Shown here in pieces: positions 30,735 through 39,821 of a DNA stretch of 64,000 bases. Under the pieces are notes generated by a model. That model was not told the DNA's origin and made no database searches. It saw only the letters and a program-made list of their open reading frames with translations. Both the position numbers and the translations under genes were made by a program. Location: the NCBI GenBank assembly GCA_002339675.1, contig DDKB01000017.1, positions 926,346 through 990,345 of the forward strand, read 5' to 3'. Origin of the DNA: Stutzerimonas stutzeri (GTDB lineage: Bacteria > Pseudomonadota > Gammaproteobacteria > Pseudomonadales > Pseudomonadaceae). Each line of letters opens with the position of its first letter. Position 1 is the first letter of the stretch.

Positions 30735-32318
30735 TTAGTGATGCTCGCGCGTCGCCCTGAATTTCACGTCCGGCCAGCGCTCTTCCATCAGGCTCAGGTT
30801 GACCCGCGTCGGCGCCAGATAGGTCAGGTGACCGCCACCATCGACCGCCAGGTTCTCGTAGGCCTTGTCGCTGAATTCCTTCAGCTTCTTCTCGTTATCA
30901 CACTCGATCCAGCGCGCGGACCAGACGTTGATTGCCTCGTAAGCGCACTCGACCTTGTACTCCTCCTTCAGCCGGCTGGCGACGACGTCGAACTGCAGCA
31001 CGCCGACCGCGCCGAGGATGATGTCGTTGTTGCGCTCGGGGAAGAACACCTGGGTGGCGCCTTCCTCGGCCAGCTCCTGCAGACCCTGGCGCAGCTGCTT
31101 GGATTTCAGCGGATCCTTCAGGCGCACGCGGCGGAACAGTTCCGGGGCGAAGTGCGGAATGCCGGTGAAGCCCAGGTTCTCGCCTTCGGTGAAGGTATCG
31201 CCGATCTGGATGGTGCCGTGGTTGTGCAGGCCGATGATGTCGCCGGCCCAGGCTTCTTCCAGTTGCTCACGCTCGCTGGAGAAGAAGGTCAGGGCGTCGG
31301 CGATGCGGATGTCCTTGCCGATACGCGCGTGGCGCAGCTTCATGCCTTTTTCGTACTTGCCTGAGCAGATGCGCATGAAGGCGATGCGGTCGCGGTGCTT
31401 GGGGTCCATGTTCGCCTGGATCTTGAAGACGAAGCCGGTGAACTTGTCCTCGACCGGCTCCACCACCCGCTCGTTGGCGGCGCGCGGCAGCGGGCGCGGT
31501 GCCCAGTCGACCACGGCATCGAGCACATGGTCGACACCGAAGTTGCCCAGCGCGGTGCCGAAGAACACCGGGGTCAGCTGGCCGCTGAGAAACTCGTCCT
31601 GGTCGAACTCATGGCAGGCGCCCTGGACCAGCTCCAGCTGTTCGACGAAGCGGTCGTACTCGTCGCCGATGTGCTTGCGCGCTTCGTCGGAGTCGAGGTT
31701 CTGGATGATCTTGACCTCGGTGCGCTCGTGCCCGTGGCCCGGCGTGTAGACGATGATGTAGTCGTCCTTGAGGTGGTACACGCCTTTGAAATCACGGTAG
31801 CAGCCGATCGGCCAGGTGATGGGCGCGGCTTTGATCTTGAGGACCGCTTCGATCTCGTCGAGCAGCTCGATGGGGTCGCGGATGTCGCGGTCGAGCTTGT
31901 TGATGAAACTGACGATCGGGGTGTCGCGCAAGCGGCAGACATCCATCAGGGCGATGGTGCGCGGCTCGACACCCTTACCGCCGTCGAGGACCATCAAGGC
32001 CGAGTCCACCGCGGTCAGGGTGCGGTAGGTGTCTTCGGAGAAGTCTTCGTGGCCGGGGGTGTCGAGCAGGTTGATCATGTGCTCGCGGTAGGGGAACTGC
32101 ATCACCGAGGTGGTGATGGAGATACCGCGCTGCTTTTCCATTTCCATCCAGTCGGAGGTCGCGTGACGGTCGGACTTACGCGACTTCACGGTGCCCGCCA
32201 CGGCAATCGCCTTGCCCATCAGCAGGAGCTTTTCGGTGATGGTGGTCTTGCCCGCGTCGGGGTGGGAAATGATGGCGAAGGTGCGGCGCTTCGCGACTTC
32301 GGCGGCCTGAGAGGTCAT
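30735..32318 (-). CDS. prfC: Peptide chain release factor 3
   Basis: A 527-aa translational GTPase that removes RF1/RF2 from the ribosome after termination. The G motifs are G1 SHPDAGKTTITEKLL, G2 RGISITTSVMQF, G3 LDTPGHEDFSEDTYR and G4 FINKLDRD. The C-terminal part holds FMRICSGKYEKGMKLRHARIGK and YKVECAYEAINVWSARW. ATG at 32318 gives the standard length; the open frame beyond it into the intergenic region is not protein-like. Stands alone. Confidence 0.96.
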   Translation of the reverse strand: MTSQAAEVAKRRTFAIISHPDAGKTTITEKLLLMGKAIAVAGTVKSRKSDRHATSDWMEMEKQRGISITTSVMQFPYREHMINLLDTPGHEDFSEDTYRTLTAVDSALMVLDGGKGVEPRTIALMDVCRLRDTPIVSFINKLDRDIRDPIELLDEIEAVLKIKAAPITWPIGCYRDFKGVYHLKDDYIIVYTPGHGHERTEVKIIQNLDSDEARKHIGDEYDRFVEQLELVQGACHEFDQDEFLSGQLTPVFFGTALGNFGVDHVLDAVVDWAPRPLPRAANERVVEPVEDKFTGFVFKIQANMDPKHRDRIAFMRICSGKYEKGMKLRHARIGKDIRIADALTFFSSEREQLEEAWAGDIIGLHNHGTIQIGDTFTEGENLGFTGIPHFAPELFRRVRLKDPLKSKQLRQGLQELAEEGATQVFFPERNNDIILGAVGVLQFDVVASRLKEEYKVECAYEAINVWSARWIECDNEKKLKEFSDKAYENLAVDGGGHLTYLAPTRVNLSLMEERWPDVKFRATREHH

Positions 32319-32793
32319 GGCGGTCCCGGTATGAAGGCGTGTCGGAAAAAGCCGGCGATTATAGCGCAAAGGTCGCCCGAGGACTGCCGTGGCCGCAGCG
32401 TGGTCTTCCCCAGCGGGACGAGCCGGATGGAACATCCCTGCAGCACATCTGTCGGTTTGAATACGGTAGGTTTGCCGCGAGGGGTAAAAAAGGGAGTGAG
32501 TGCGGATTTTTCGTTGATCTCGACCACCTGTGGTTCTAAAGTTCGCGCCCGAACGTCCATGCTGGCAACGATCCATCCGGCTCAAGTACTGACGACGAGA
32601 GATCAGGATTCACCAGGTCACTGCACCCGCTGCAAGGATCTGGCCGTGATACTCGGCGACATGCCTTGGGAAGTAGGCGAACCAAAGTGGGGAAACTGAT
32701 CAGGCGTTCTTCTTAGGTCTGTCCGCTTCGCAGCGAAGCCGGGCAGACACTTGTCCCCAATCCGACTTTACGTTTCCCGATTTGGAGCCATGC
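32319..32793. other. 475-base gap between divergent prfC and speC
   Basis: This unusually long gap must hold both promoters. A plus-strand frame at 32560-32699 (46 codons, with CTRCKDLAVILGDMPW near its end) and a minus-strand frame from 32560 exist, but neither has a convincing ribosome site or a recognised family. The inverted repeat CCGCTTCGCAGCGAAGCCGG (near 32725) is a possible hairpin. Nothing else is supported. Confidence 0.5.
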
Positions 32794-33957
32794 ATGTCGA
32801 TCAAGATCGAAGACTACTATTCCCGCCCTACCTTCCAGAAGATGAAGGATTTCGCTGACCAGCACGAAACACCGTTCGTGGTCATCGACACCCAGACCAT
32901 CGACAAGGCGTACGACGATCTGCGCGCCGGTTTCGAATTTGCCAAGGTTTACTACGCCGTGAAAGCCAACCCGGCGGTCGAGATCATCGACCTGCTGCGC
33001 GACAAGGGTTCGAGCTTCGACATTGCGTCCATCTACGAGCTGGACAAGGTCATGTCCCGTGGTGTCGGCCCGGAGCGCATCAGCTACGGCAACACCATCA
33101 AGAAAGCCAAGGACATCCGTTACTTCTACGACAAAGGTGTGCGCATGTTCGCCACCGACTCGGAAGCCGACCTGCGCAACATCGCCAAGGCCGCGCCGGG
33201 TTCGAAAGTCTACGTCCGCATCCTGACCGAAGGCTCCACCACCGCCGATTGGCCTTTGTCGCGCAAGTTCGGCTGCCAGACCGACATGGCGATGGACCTG
33301 CTGATCCTGGCCCGTCAGTTAAAGCTCGAGCCCTACGGCATATCCTTCCACGTCGGCTCGCAGCAGCGTGACATTTCCGTCTGGGACGCCGCGATTGCCA
33401 AGGTCAAGGTGATCTTCGAGCGTCTGAAGGAAGAAGACGGCATCGAGCTGAAGATGATCAACATGGGTGGCGGCTTCCCGGCCAACTACATCACCCGCAC
33501 CAATAGTCTGGAAACCTACGCCGAGGAAATCATCCGCTTCCTCAAGGAAGACTTCGGTGATGATCTGCCGGAAATCATCCTCGAGCCGGGCCGCTCGCTG
33601 ATCGCCAACTCGGGCATCCTGGTCAGTGAAGTGGTGCTGGTGGCGCGCAAGTCGCGGACCGCCGTCGAGCGTTGGGTCTATACCGATGTGGGCATGTTCT
33701 CCGGCCTGATCGAAACCATGGGCGAAGCCATCAAGTTTCCGATCTGGACCGAGAAGAAGGGCGAGATGGAAGAGGTGGTCATCGCCGGTCCGACCTGCGA
33801 CAGCGCCGATATCATGTACGAGAACTACAAATACGGCCTGCCGCTGAACCTGGCCATCGGCGACCGCATGTACTGGCTCTCCACCGGTGCCTACACCACC
33901 AGTTACAGCGCGGTGGAGTTCAACGGCTTCCCGCCGCTGAAGGCCTACTACATCTGA
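32794..33957 (+). CDS. speC: Ornithine decarboxylase, fold III PLP type
   Basis: A 387-aa alanine-racemase-fold decarboxylase that makes putrescine from ornithine. The ATG at 32794 gives the same length and start as pseudomonad SpeC. PLP Lys is K57 (KVYYAVKANPAVEI). Later motifs are SFHVGSQQRDISVWDAAI, NMGGGFPANY, EPGRSLIANSGILVSE, and the C-terminal GPTCDSADIMYENY with the dimer active-site Cys. Related enzymes can use lysine, so minor activity on it is possible. A good terminator follows at 33992. Confidence 0.93.
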   Translation: MSIKIEDYYSRPTFQKMKDFADQHETPFVVIDTQTIDKAYDDLRAGFEFAKVYYAVKANPAVEIIDLLRDKGSSFDIASIYELDKVMSRGVGPERISYGNTIKKAKDIRYFYDKGVRMFATDSEADLRNIAKAAPGSKVYVRILTEGSTTADWPLSRKFGCQTDMAMDLLILARQLKLEPYGISFHVGSQQRDISVWDAAIAKVKVIFERLKEEDGIELKMINMGGGFPANYITRTNSLETYAEEIIRFLKEDFGDDLPEIILEPGRSLIANSGILVSEVVLVARKSRTAVERWVYTDVGMFSGLIETMGEAIKFPIWTEKKGEMEEVVIAGPTCDSADIMYENYKYGLPLNLAIGDRMYWLSTGAYTTSYSAVEFNGFPPLKAYYI

Positions 33958-33991
33958 GCCGAGCGTCATCCGAGCTGAACCTGGCCAACCG

Positions 33992-34020
33992 AAACGCCGC
34001 GAATTTCGCGGCGTTTCTTT
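33992..34020 (+). terminator. Intrinsic terminator of speC
   Basis: AAACGCCGCGA / TCGCGGCGTTT is an 11-bp perfect stem with a 3-base loop followed by TTTCTTTG. It lies between the convergent speC and SEL1 genes and may work in both directions. Confidence 0.88.
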
Positions 34021-34035
34021 GTCTGCGGTTCACGC

Positions 34036-34845
34036 TCAGGCGCTGGAGGCGATAGAGGGCAGGATCTGAAGCCTGCGTGCGATTCGCCTGTCCGCCTGGT
34101 CGCCCACCGCGGCGCAGCGGGCCACGTAGGCCTGGGCGACGTCCACGAGCGGCTCGATCCGCGCGGCCAGCAGTTGGTCGCGCGCCTTGCGCAGGAACGC
34201 CAGATGGCCGAGCGACAATGCCTGGATCAGCCAGTGGCGGGCCTCCTCCCAGCGCTGCAGGCCCATCAATACGGCGGCGTAGCTGAACTGGCCGCGGAAA
34301 TCGCCGGCTTCGGCGGCGCGACGGTACCAGTCCAGGGCCGTCGCCGGATCGGCCGCCACCACCAGCCCCTCTTCGAAATATCGCCCCAGCAGGTTCATCG
34401 ACTTGGCGTGGCCGAGCGCGGCGGCACGGCGATACAGCTCCAACGCCTGCGCCTGGTCCTGCTCGACGCCGCGTCCGGTGGCGAGCAGGTTGGCCAGGTT
34501 GTACATCGCCCAGTCGAGCCCCTGGTCCGCCGCCAGGCGGTATTCATTCGCTGCCGCTGCCGCATTCGGCGGACAGCCCCAGCCGTGCTCAAGGCAGCGG
34601 CCGAGCATGTTGTGCGCCATCGGAGTGCCCTGCGCACGGGCGATGCGGAACCAGCGCACGGCCAACGCGGCGTCACGCTGGATGCCGCGACCCTCGAGCA
34701 GGATTTGGCCAAGCATGACCTGGGCGTCGGCCAGGCCGGTCTGCGCCGCGGCCAGAATGGTCCGCGCGGCCTCGCGCGGCGCGCCGGCCAGGCGGGCGGA
34801 GAGCTGGTCCGTGGTAATTGCGTCGCGGCGGGTCAGGCAGTGCAT
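34036..34845 (-). CDS. SEL1-repeat (TPR-like) protein
   Basis: A 269-aa protein made of about five SEL1-type helical repeats, for example ADAQVMLGQILLEGRG, AHNMLGRCLEHGWG, AMYNLANLLATGRGVEQD and SMNLLGRYFEEGLVVA, each ending in an ALxWYRRAAxxG-like helix. SEL1 repeats mediate protein contacts. It has no signal peptide, so it is cytoplasmic. It follows piuC with no gap, the same arrangement as in other pseudomonads, so it probably shares its Fur regulation. The precise role is unknown. Confidence 0.85.
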   Translation of the reverse strand: MHCLTRRDAITTDQLSARLAGAPREAARTILAAAQTGLADAQVMLGQILLEGRGIQRDAALAVRWFRIARAQGTPMAHNMLGRCLEHGWGCPPNAAAAANEYRLAADQGLDWAMYNLANLLATGRGVEQDQAQALELYRRAAALGHAKSMNLLGRYFEEGLVVAADPATALDWYRRAAEAGDFRGQFSYAAVLMGLQRWEEARHWLIQALSLGHLAFLRKARDQLLAARIEPLVDVAQAYVARCAAVGDQADRRIARRLQILPSIASSA

Positions 34846-35526
34846 CTACAGGTCCGACCAGCGCCGCAGCAGGTTGTGGTAAGTGCCGGTCAGTGCGACG
34901 AGCGAGGGATGCTCCGGCAGGTCGCGGGTCAGTTGCTGGATGGCCTGGTCCATTTCGTAGAGCAGGGTGCGCTGGCCATCGTCGCGCACCAGGCTCTGGG
35001 TCCAGAAGAACGAGGCGATCCGCGCGCCGCGGGTCACCGGCTCGACCCTGTGCAGGCTGGTCGAGGGGTAGAGCACCAGGTCGCCGGCGGCGAACTTGAC
35101 GCGCTGGGTGCCATAGGTGTCCTGGATGACCAGCTCGCCGCCGTCGTAGCTGGCCGGATCGCTGAAGAACAGGGTCGCGGAGACATCCGTCCGGACTCGC
35201 TCCGGGCTGTTCTTCACCTGGCGGATCGCATTGTCGATGTGAAAGCCGAACGAGCCACCGTCGCGATAGAGGTTGAACAGCGGCGGGAACACCTTGTGCG
35301 GCAGCGCCGCTGACATGAACTGCGGGTTCTGCCAGAGGCGCTGGAGCATGGCCTCGGCGATCTCCCGGCCCAGTGGCAAGTCTTCCGGCAGCTGCAGGTT
35401 GTGCTTGGCCCTGGCCGACTGGTAGCCGGCGGTGACCTTGCCATCTGCCCAGGGCGCCTGTTCCAGCGCCTGGCGAATGCGGATGACTTCGTCGGGGCCG
35501 AAGATCGCGGGGATGTGCAAAAGCAT
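34846..35526 (-). CDS. piuC: Fe(II)/2-oxoglutarate PKHD-type hydroxylase PiuC
   Basis: A 226-aa YbiX/PiuC-family dioxygenase starting at ATG 35526. Iron ligands are HID in SFGFHIDNAIRQ and His in YPSTSLHRVEPVTRGARI, whose Arg should bind 2-oxoglutarate. The N-terminal MLLHIPAIFGPDEVIRIRQAL and C-terminal LVALTGTYHNLLRRWSDL are typical. It is divergent from the piuA receptor, behind a Fur box. PiuC is induced by iron starvation; its substrate is unknown, though it may act on siderophores or surface components. Confidence 0.9.
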   Translation of the reverse strand: MLLHIPAIFGPDEVIRIRQALEQAPWADGKVTAGYQSARAKHNLQLPEDLPLGREIAEAMLQRLWQNPQFMSAALPHKVFPPLFNLYRDGGSFGFHIDNAIRQVKNSPERVRTDVSATLFFSDPASYDGGELVIQDTYGTQRVKFAAGDLVLYPSTSLHRVEPVTRGARIASFFWTQSLVRDDGQRTLLYEMDQAIQQLTRDLPEHPSLVALTGTYHNLLRRWSDL

Positions 35527-35556
35527 GCGGGAGGCCTGTGTGCGGGTGCTCGAATC

Positions 35557-35575
35557 GCAATGATAATGAGTTTCA
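35557..35575 (-). promoter_or_regulatory. Fur box for piuC
   Basis: GCAATGATAATGAGTTTCA, a good partial match to the Fur consensus (ATGATAATGA core), 31 bases upstream of the piuC ATG. Confidence 0.75.
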
Positions 35576-35623
35576 CCAGTGTTTTGCGAGAGCAGTAGGT
35601 GGGGAATCAAAACGCGCTGATGC

Positions 35624-35642
35624 AATTGATATCAATTATCGT
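35624..35642 (+). promoter_or_regulatory. Fur box for piuA
   Basis: AATTGATATCAATTATCGT contains the 12-bp palindrome ATTGATATCAAT and the ATCAATTATC half. It lies about 47 bases upstream of the piuA ATG, separate from the piuC box. Confidence 0.75.
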
Positions 35643-35688
35643 TTGCGATAGATTTCGCGTCCTCCGCTATCCCTGAAAGAGAACAACG

Positions 35689-37971
35689 ATGTCTTGCATG
35701 CCTTCGGATCGCCCTGTTTCCTCGCCTCGCCTACTTGCCACCGCGGTCGGCATGGCCATCACCGGCCTGTCCTCGCCGCTGGCGTTTGCCGGGCAGAACG
35801 AGCCGCTCAGCCTTGGCACCACCACGGTGACCGGGGAGGCCGTCGATGGCGACTACCAGGTCGAGCAGGCCCAGTCGACCAAGTTCACCGCGCCCCTGCG
35901 CGACACGCCGCGGGCCGTGACCGTGGTGCCGCAGCAGGTGCTGAAGGACACTAACTCGCTGAGCCTGCAAGACGCGCTGCGCACCGTACCGGGCATCACC
36001 ATGGGCGCGGGCGAGGGCGGCAATCCCACCGGCGACCGCCCGTTCATTCGCGGCTTCGACTCGCAGAGCAGCCTGTATCTCGATGGCGTGCGCGACACCG
36101 GCGCGCAGAACCGCGAGCTGTTCGCGGTCGAAGCGGTGGAAGTGGTCAAGGGCTCCGATTCGGCCATGGGCGGGCGCAACTCGGCCGGCGGCAGCATCAA
36201 TCTCGTGAGCAAGAAGGCGCACCTGGGCAACTCGCTGGACGGCGGCTTCACCTGGGGCTCGGACCAGACCCAGCGCTATAGCCTCGACGGCAACTACCAA
36301 TTCAGCCCGAGCAGCGCCGGGCGGCTGAACCTGATGAGCCACGAGAGCAGCGTGGCCGGGCGCGATGCGGTGAACAACGACCGCTGGGGTCTGGCCGGAT
36401 CGCTGGCCTTCGGCCTGGGTACGCCGACGCGGGTGCACCTGGACTACTACCACATGGAAAACGACGACCTGCCGGACTCGGGCATCCCCTACAGCCTGAA
36501 CGCGGGCTCCTCGGGCGCACGTACCTCGGCCAGCCCCGACAAGCCCACCGATGGCGGCGACAGCAGCAACTTCTACGGACTCACGGACCGCGACTTTTCC
36601 AAGGGTCGGGCGGACATCTCGACCATCGCCGTCGAGCACGACCTGAACGACCGGTTGACGGTCAAGAACACCCTGCGCCACGGCAGCACCCTGCAGGACT
36701 ATCTGTGGAGCCAGCCGGACGACAGCAAGGGCAATATCCTCAATGACCAGGTGTTCCGTCGCGCCAACCAGCGCGTCAGCAACACCACCGGGACCATCAA
36801 CCAGACCGAGCTGTTCGGTGAAGCCGTCATTGCCGGCTTGAAGAATTCGTTCTCCTTCGGCCTCGAGCTCGGACGCGAGACGGTCGACCGTTCCGGCTAC
36901 AGCCTGCCCGGCACCCAGGCCACCACCTGCACCCCGGCGCTGCTGGCGTCCGGCGACTGCACCTCGCTGTCGGACCCCAACTACAACCAGGCCTACGCCG
37001 GTGCCGTCACGCGCAACTACTACGGCACCGAAACCGAGGCCGATACCCGTGCGCTCTGGGCCTTCGATACCCTGGAGCTGACCCCGCAGTGGCTGCTGAA
37101 CATGGGGTTGCGCTATGACTACTTCGACACCGAGGCCAAGACCACTGCGGCGACCGGCGTGACCCGCCTCGAGGACACCAGCGAGTTCGTCACCGGCCAG
37201 CTGGGGCTGGTCTACAAACCGGTGGAGAACGGCAGCGTCTATGTCTCCTACGCAACCTCGGCGACGCCGCCGGGTTCGACCCTCGGCGAAGGCGCCGAAC
37301 CGAACGCGTTGAACAACGGCAACGGCACCGTCGGCAGCCTGCGCAGCGACATGCAACCGGAAGAGACCACCAACTACGAGATTGGTACCAAGTGGGAGCT
37401 GCTGGACAATCGCCTGTCGCTGAGCGCCGCCGTGTTCCGCACGGAGAAGGACAACGCCCGCGTGCTGGCGTCCGACTTCACCTATGAGAACGTCGGCAAG
37501 ACCCGCGTCGATGGCTACGAGCTGACCGCCAGCGGACGCCTGACGCGGCGCTGGAACGTTTTTGCCGGCTACAGCTACCTCGACAGCGAGCTGGTCGACG
37601 GCGGTGCGGTGGGTGGACGCAACGGCGCGGTCACCAGCCTGGTCAACCCGGACAACGGTAACCAGCTGGCCAACACGCCGAACCACAGCTTCAGCCTCTG
37701 GAGTACCTATGCGGTGACCGACAAGCTGGCGGTGGGCGGCGGCGCCTTCTATGTCGACGAGGTCTTCGGCAACACCGCCAACACCGTGATGGTCGATTCC
37801 TACTGGCGCTACGACGCCATGGCCAGCTACCAGGTCAACCGGCACCTGGATGTCCAGCTCAATGTGCAGAACCTGACCGACGAGACTTACTACGACCGGG
37901 CCTACGGCGCGCACTACGCCAGCCAGGCGGCTGGCCGCACGGCTCTGCTGAGCACCAACTTCCACTTCTGA
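35689..37971 (+). CDS. piuA: TonB-dependent catecholate-type siderophore receptor PiuA
   Basis: A 760-aa outer-membrane receptor. The signal peptide covers about residues 1-35 (ends SSPLAFAGQ). The plug spans about 55-175 (LRDTPRAVTVVPQQVLKD, RPFIRGFDSQSSLYLDGVRD, VEVVKGSDSAMGGRNSAGGSINLVSKK), and the barrel ends in the classic terminal Phe (LLSTNFHF). No signalling extension. It is the Fiu/CirA-like PiuA type, which imports iron-catecholates and is a route for catechol-bearing antibiotics. Divergent from piuC, each with its own Fur box. Alternative start Met at residue 4. Confidence 0.9.
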   Translation: MSCMPSDRPVSSPRLLATAVGMAITGLSSPLAFAGQNEPLSLGTTTVTGEAVDGDYQVEQAQSTKFTAPLRDTPRAVTVVPQQVLKDTNSLSLQDALRTVPGITMGAGEGGNPTGDRPFIRGFDSQSSLYLDGVRDTGAQNRELFAVEAVEVVKGSDSAMGGRNSAGGSINLVSKKAHLGNSLDGGFTWGSDQTQRYSLDGNYQFSPSSAGRLNLMSHESSVAGRDAVNNDRWGLAGSLAFGLGTPTRVHLDYYHMENDDLPDSGIPYSLNAGSSGARTSASPDKPTDGGDSSNFYGLTDRDFSKGRADISTIAVEHDLNDRLTVKNTLRHGSTLQDYLWSQPDDSKGNILNDQVFRRANQRVSNTTGTINQTELFGEAVIAGLKNSFSFGLELGRETVDRSGYSLPGTQATTCTPALLASGDCTSLSDPNYNQAYAGAVTRNYYGTETEADTRALWAFDTLELTPQWLLNMGLRYDYFDTEAKTTAATGVTRLEDTSEFVTGQLGLVYKPVENGSVYVSYATSATPPGSTLGEGAEPNALNNGNGTVGSLRSDMQPEETTNYEIGTKWELLDNRLSLSAAVFRTEKDNARVLASDFTYENVGKTRVDGYELTASGRLTRRWNVFAGYSYLDSELVDGGAVGGRNGAVTSLVNPDNGNQLANTPNHSFSLWSTYAVTDKLAVGGGAFYVDEVFGNTANTVMVDSYWRYDAMASYQVNRHLDVQLNVQNLTDETYYDRAYGAHYASQAAGRTALLSTNFHF

Positions 37972-38011
37972 TGTGGTAAACGCCCGGACCGCGCGGTCCG
38001 AGGCGCGCGAA

Positions 38012-38045
38012 AACGAACCCCGCTCCTGCGGGGTTCGTTCGTTTT
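38012..38045 (+). terminator. Intrinsic terminator of piuA
   Basis: AACGAACCCCG / CGGGGTTCGTT is an 11-bp stem with a 6-base loop followed by CGTTTT. A smaller GC palindrome (GGACCGCGCGGTCC) precedes it at about 37986. Confidence 0.88.
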
Positions 38046-38154
38046 GGGCACGGCACGCCTGCCTCAGCGTTGCACGGGTGCTGGCCGGCTCGCTCGGGAT
38101 CGTTGTCGTGGCGGCGCGGGTCGCCTGCGACCCTGGGACCGGCGCAGCGCCTGT

Positions 38155-39720
38155 TCAGTACAGGTCGCGCCGGTAGCGACCGCGCTCGCCTAACGCCTGC
38201 AGCTGCGCCTCACCCAAGAGGCCGACGAGCATCTGGTGCACGTCGCGGCCCATGCCGTCGAGGCTGCCGCAGACGTAGATCGCCGCGCCCTCGGCGATCC
38301 ATCGGCGCACTTCGTCCGCTGCGTCGCGTAGGCAGTGCTGCACGTAAACCTTTTGCGCACCGTCACGGGAAAAGGCTAGGTCGAGCCGCTGCAAATGTCC
38401 GCTCTGTCGCCAGCGCTGCAACTGCTCGTCAAGCCACTGGTCATGCGCCGCGCTGCGCTCGCCGAACAGCAGCCAGTTGCGACTGCCCGGCGTCGCGGCG
38501 CGGGCCTGCAGGTGCGCGCGTAGGCCTGCCAGGCCGGTGCCGTTGCCGATCAGGATCAGCGGCACCTCGGCACCGGGCCCATGGAAGCCCGGGTTGTCGC
38601 GCACCCGCAGGCCGATGGCGCTGCCCAGCGGAGCGTGCCGGCACAACCAGCCCGAGCCGAGCCCCAGTTGCCCGTCCGCATGGCGGGTTTCACGCACCAG
38701 CAGCTCGATACAACCCTCGGCCGGGACCGACGCGATGGAGTATTCCCGATGCGGCAGCGGTGGCAGCGCCAGCAGGGCGGCCAAATCGAGCCCGCGCAGG
38801 CCGTCGGGGCCGGGCGGCAGCCGCCGGGACGCCAGTTCGGCCGCCAGGCTGTGGCCGGGTTCGACATGCTGGTGCGGATCGAAGCCGGCCTCGCGCAGGC
38901 GGCGCTCGACCAGAGCCTGCGGATGCCGCGGGCCGATTTCGGCGATATCGCCGGCCTGCCACGCCGGGCGCCCGGCCGGCGGACGCAAGCGCAGGCGATA
39001 TACCGGCGCGCCGGGGCTGCCCGGGTTCAGCCACTCGCGCTGATCGAGGCGCCAGTGTTGGTAGGCGATCGGTTGCCAGTCGCTGAAGTCGCTGTGCCCG
39101 CTGAGGTGGGCCAGCTGTTGCTGCCAGTGGCGCAGCATGCCCGGCTCGGTGCGGTCGGCCTCCAGGCGATCGAACAGCGGTTGCGCGCCGAGCTGGCGCA
39201 GGCGGCCGTCGAGTTGCCGACCGAAGCCGCAGAACTGGGGGTAGTGGCTGTCGCCAAGGGCGAGTAGGGCGAACGCCAGGGCGGACAGGTCACCGTCGAA
39301 ACGTGACAACCGCCGGGCGAAATGCGCGGCATTGTCCGGTGGCTCGCCTTCGCCGTAGGTGCTGACGATGAACAGCACGCGGCGCTGCGTCATCAGCCAG
39401 GTCGGGTCGAGCGTGTTCAGGGCCCTGGCCTCGGCCGCCATGCCGGCGGCCTGCAACTGCACGACGCTGCGCTCGGCAAGGCTGCGCGCCTGGCCGCCCT
39501 GACTGGCATAGGCGATCAGCAGGCCGTCCGTTGTCTGCCTGGCGAGCGGCAGCCGACGCTGGCGCGCATCGTGCCAGCTGTGCAGGCAGAGGCCGAGGTA
39601 CGCCAGCACGACAAGCGCCGCGCTGAGCGCCCGCGACGGTTGCCAGCCAAGCGACGCCACGGCGAGGGGCAGGCACGCCAGCAGGGGGGCGAGGCGCGCA
39701 AGGGAGGAACGGCGGGCCAA
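38155..39720 (-). CDS. Membrane-anchored flavodoxin/ferredoxin-reductase type flavoprotein
   Basis: A 521-aa sulfite-reductase-flavoprotein-like reductase. The best start is the TTG at 39720, 9 bases after AGGAG. One or two membrane helices are at about residues 5-50, then an FMN flavodoxin domain (LLIAYASQGGQARSLAER, VSTYGEGEPPDNAAHF, LALGDSHYPQFCGFGRQLD). FAD and NADPH domains follow (REYSIASVPAEG, LILIGNGTGLAGLRAHLQ, NWLLFGERSAAHD, IYVCGSLDGMGRDVHQML). Last gene of a minus-strand set with DUF4198, DUF2271 and PepSY proteins, converging on piuA. Role in ferric-siderophore reduction is inferred. Confidence 0.85.
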   Translation of the reverse strand: MARRSSLARLAPLLACLPLAVASLGWQPSRALSAALVVLAYLGLCLHSWHDARQRRLPLARQTTDGLLIAYASQGGQARSLAERSVVQLQAAGMAAEARALNTLDPTWLMTQRRVLFIVSTYGEGEPPDNAAHFARRLSRFDGDLSALAFALLALGDSHYPQFCGFGRQLDGRLRQLGAQPLFDRLEADRTEPGMLRHWQQQLAHLSGHSDFSDWQPIAYQHWRLDQREWLNPGSPGAPVYRLRLRPPAGRPAWQAGDIAEIGPRHPQALVERRLREAGFDPHQHVEPGHSLAAELASRRLPPGPDGLRGLDLAALLALPPLPHREYSIASVPAEGCIELLVRETRHADGQLGLGSGWLCRHAPLGSAIGLRVRDNPGFHGPGAEVPLILIGNGTGLAGLRAHLQARAATPGSRNWLLFGERSAAHDQWLDEQLQRWRQSGHLQRLDLAFSRDGAQKVYVQHCLRDAADEVRRWIAEGAAIYVCGSLDGMGRDVHQMLVGLLGEAQLQALGERGRYRRDLY

Positions 39721-39821
39721 GGGGCTGTCTCCTGGAGCGGGATGGCGCCTGGGCCGCGCTGGCAGCCGCAGATCAGGCGCGCCGGCACCGGGCGCGCCCC
39801 GTTTCGTGCCGGCAGGGTGCG

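Noticed and set aside
32560..32699. 46-codon plus-strand frame with a CxxC pair before speC
   Set aside because: No ribosome site or recognised homology; noted as part of the unexplained gap only.
35731..37965. 744-codon minus-strand frame opposite piuA
   Set aside because: Shadow of the receptor gene; Val/Gly/Ala/Gln-rich without domain features.
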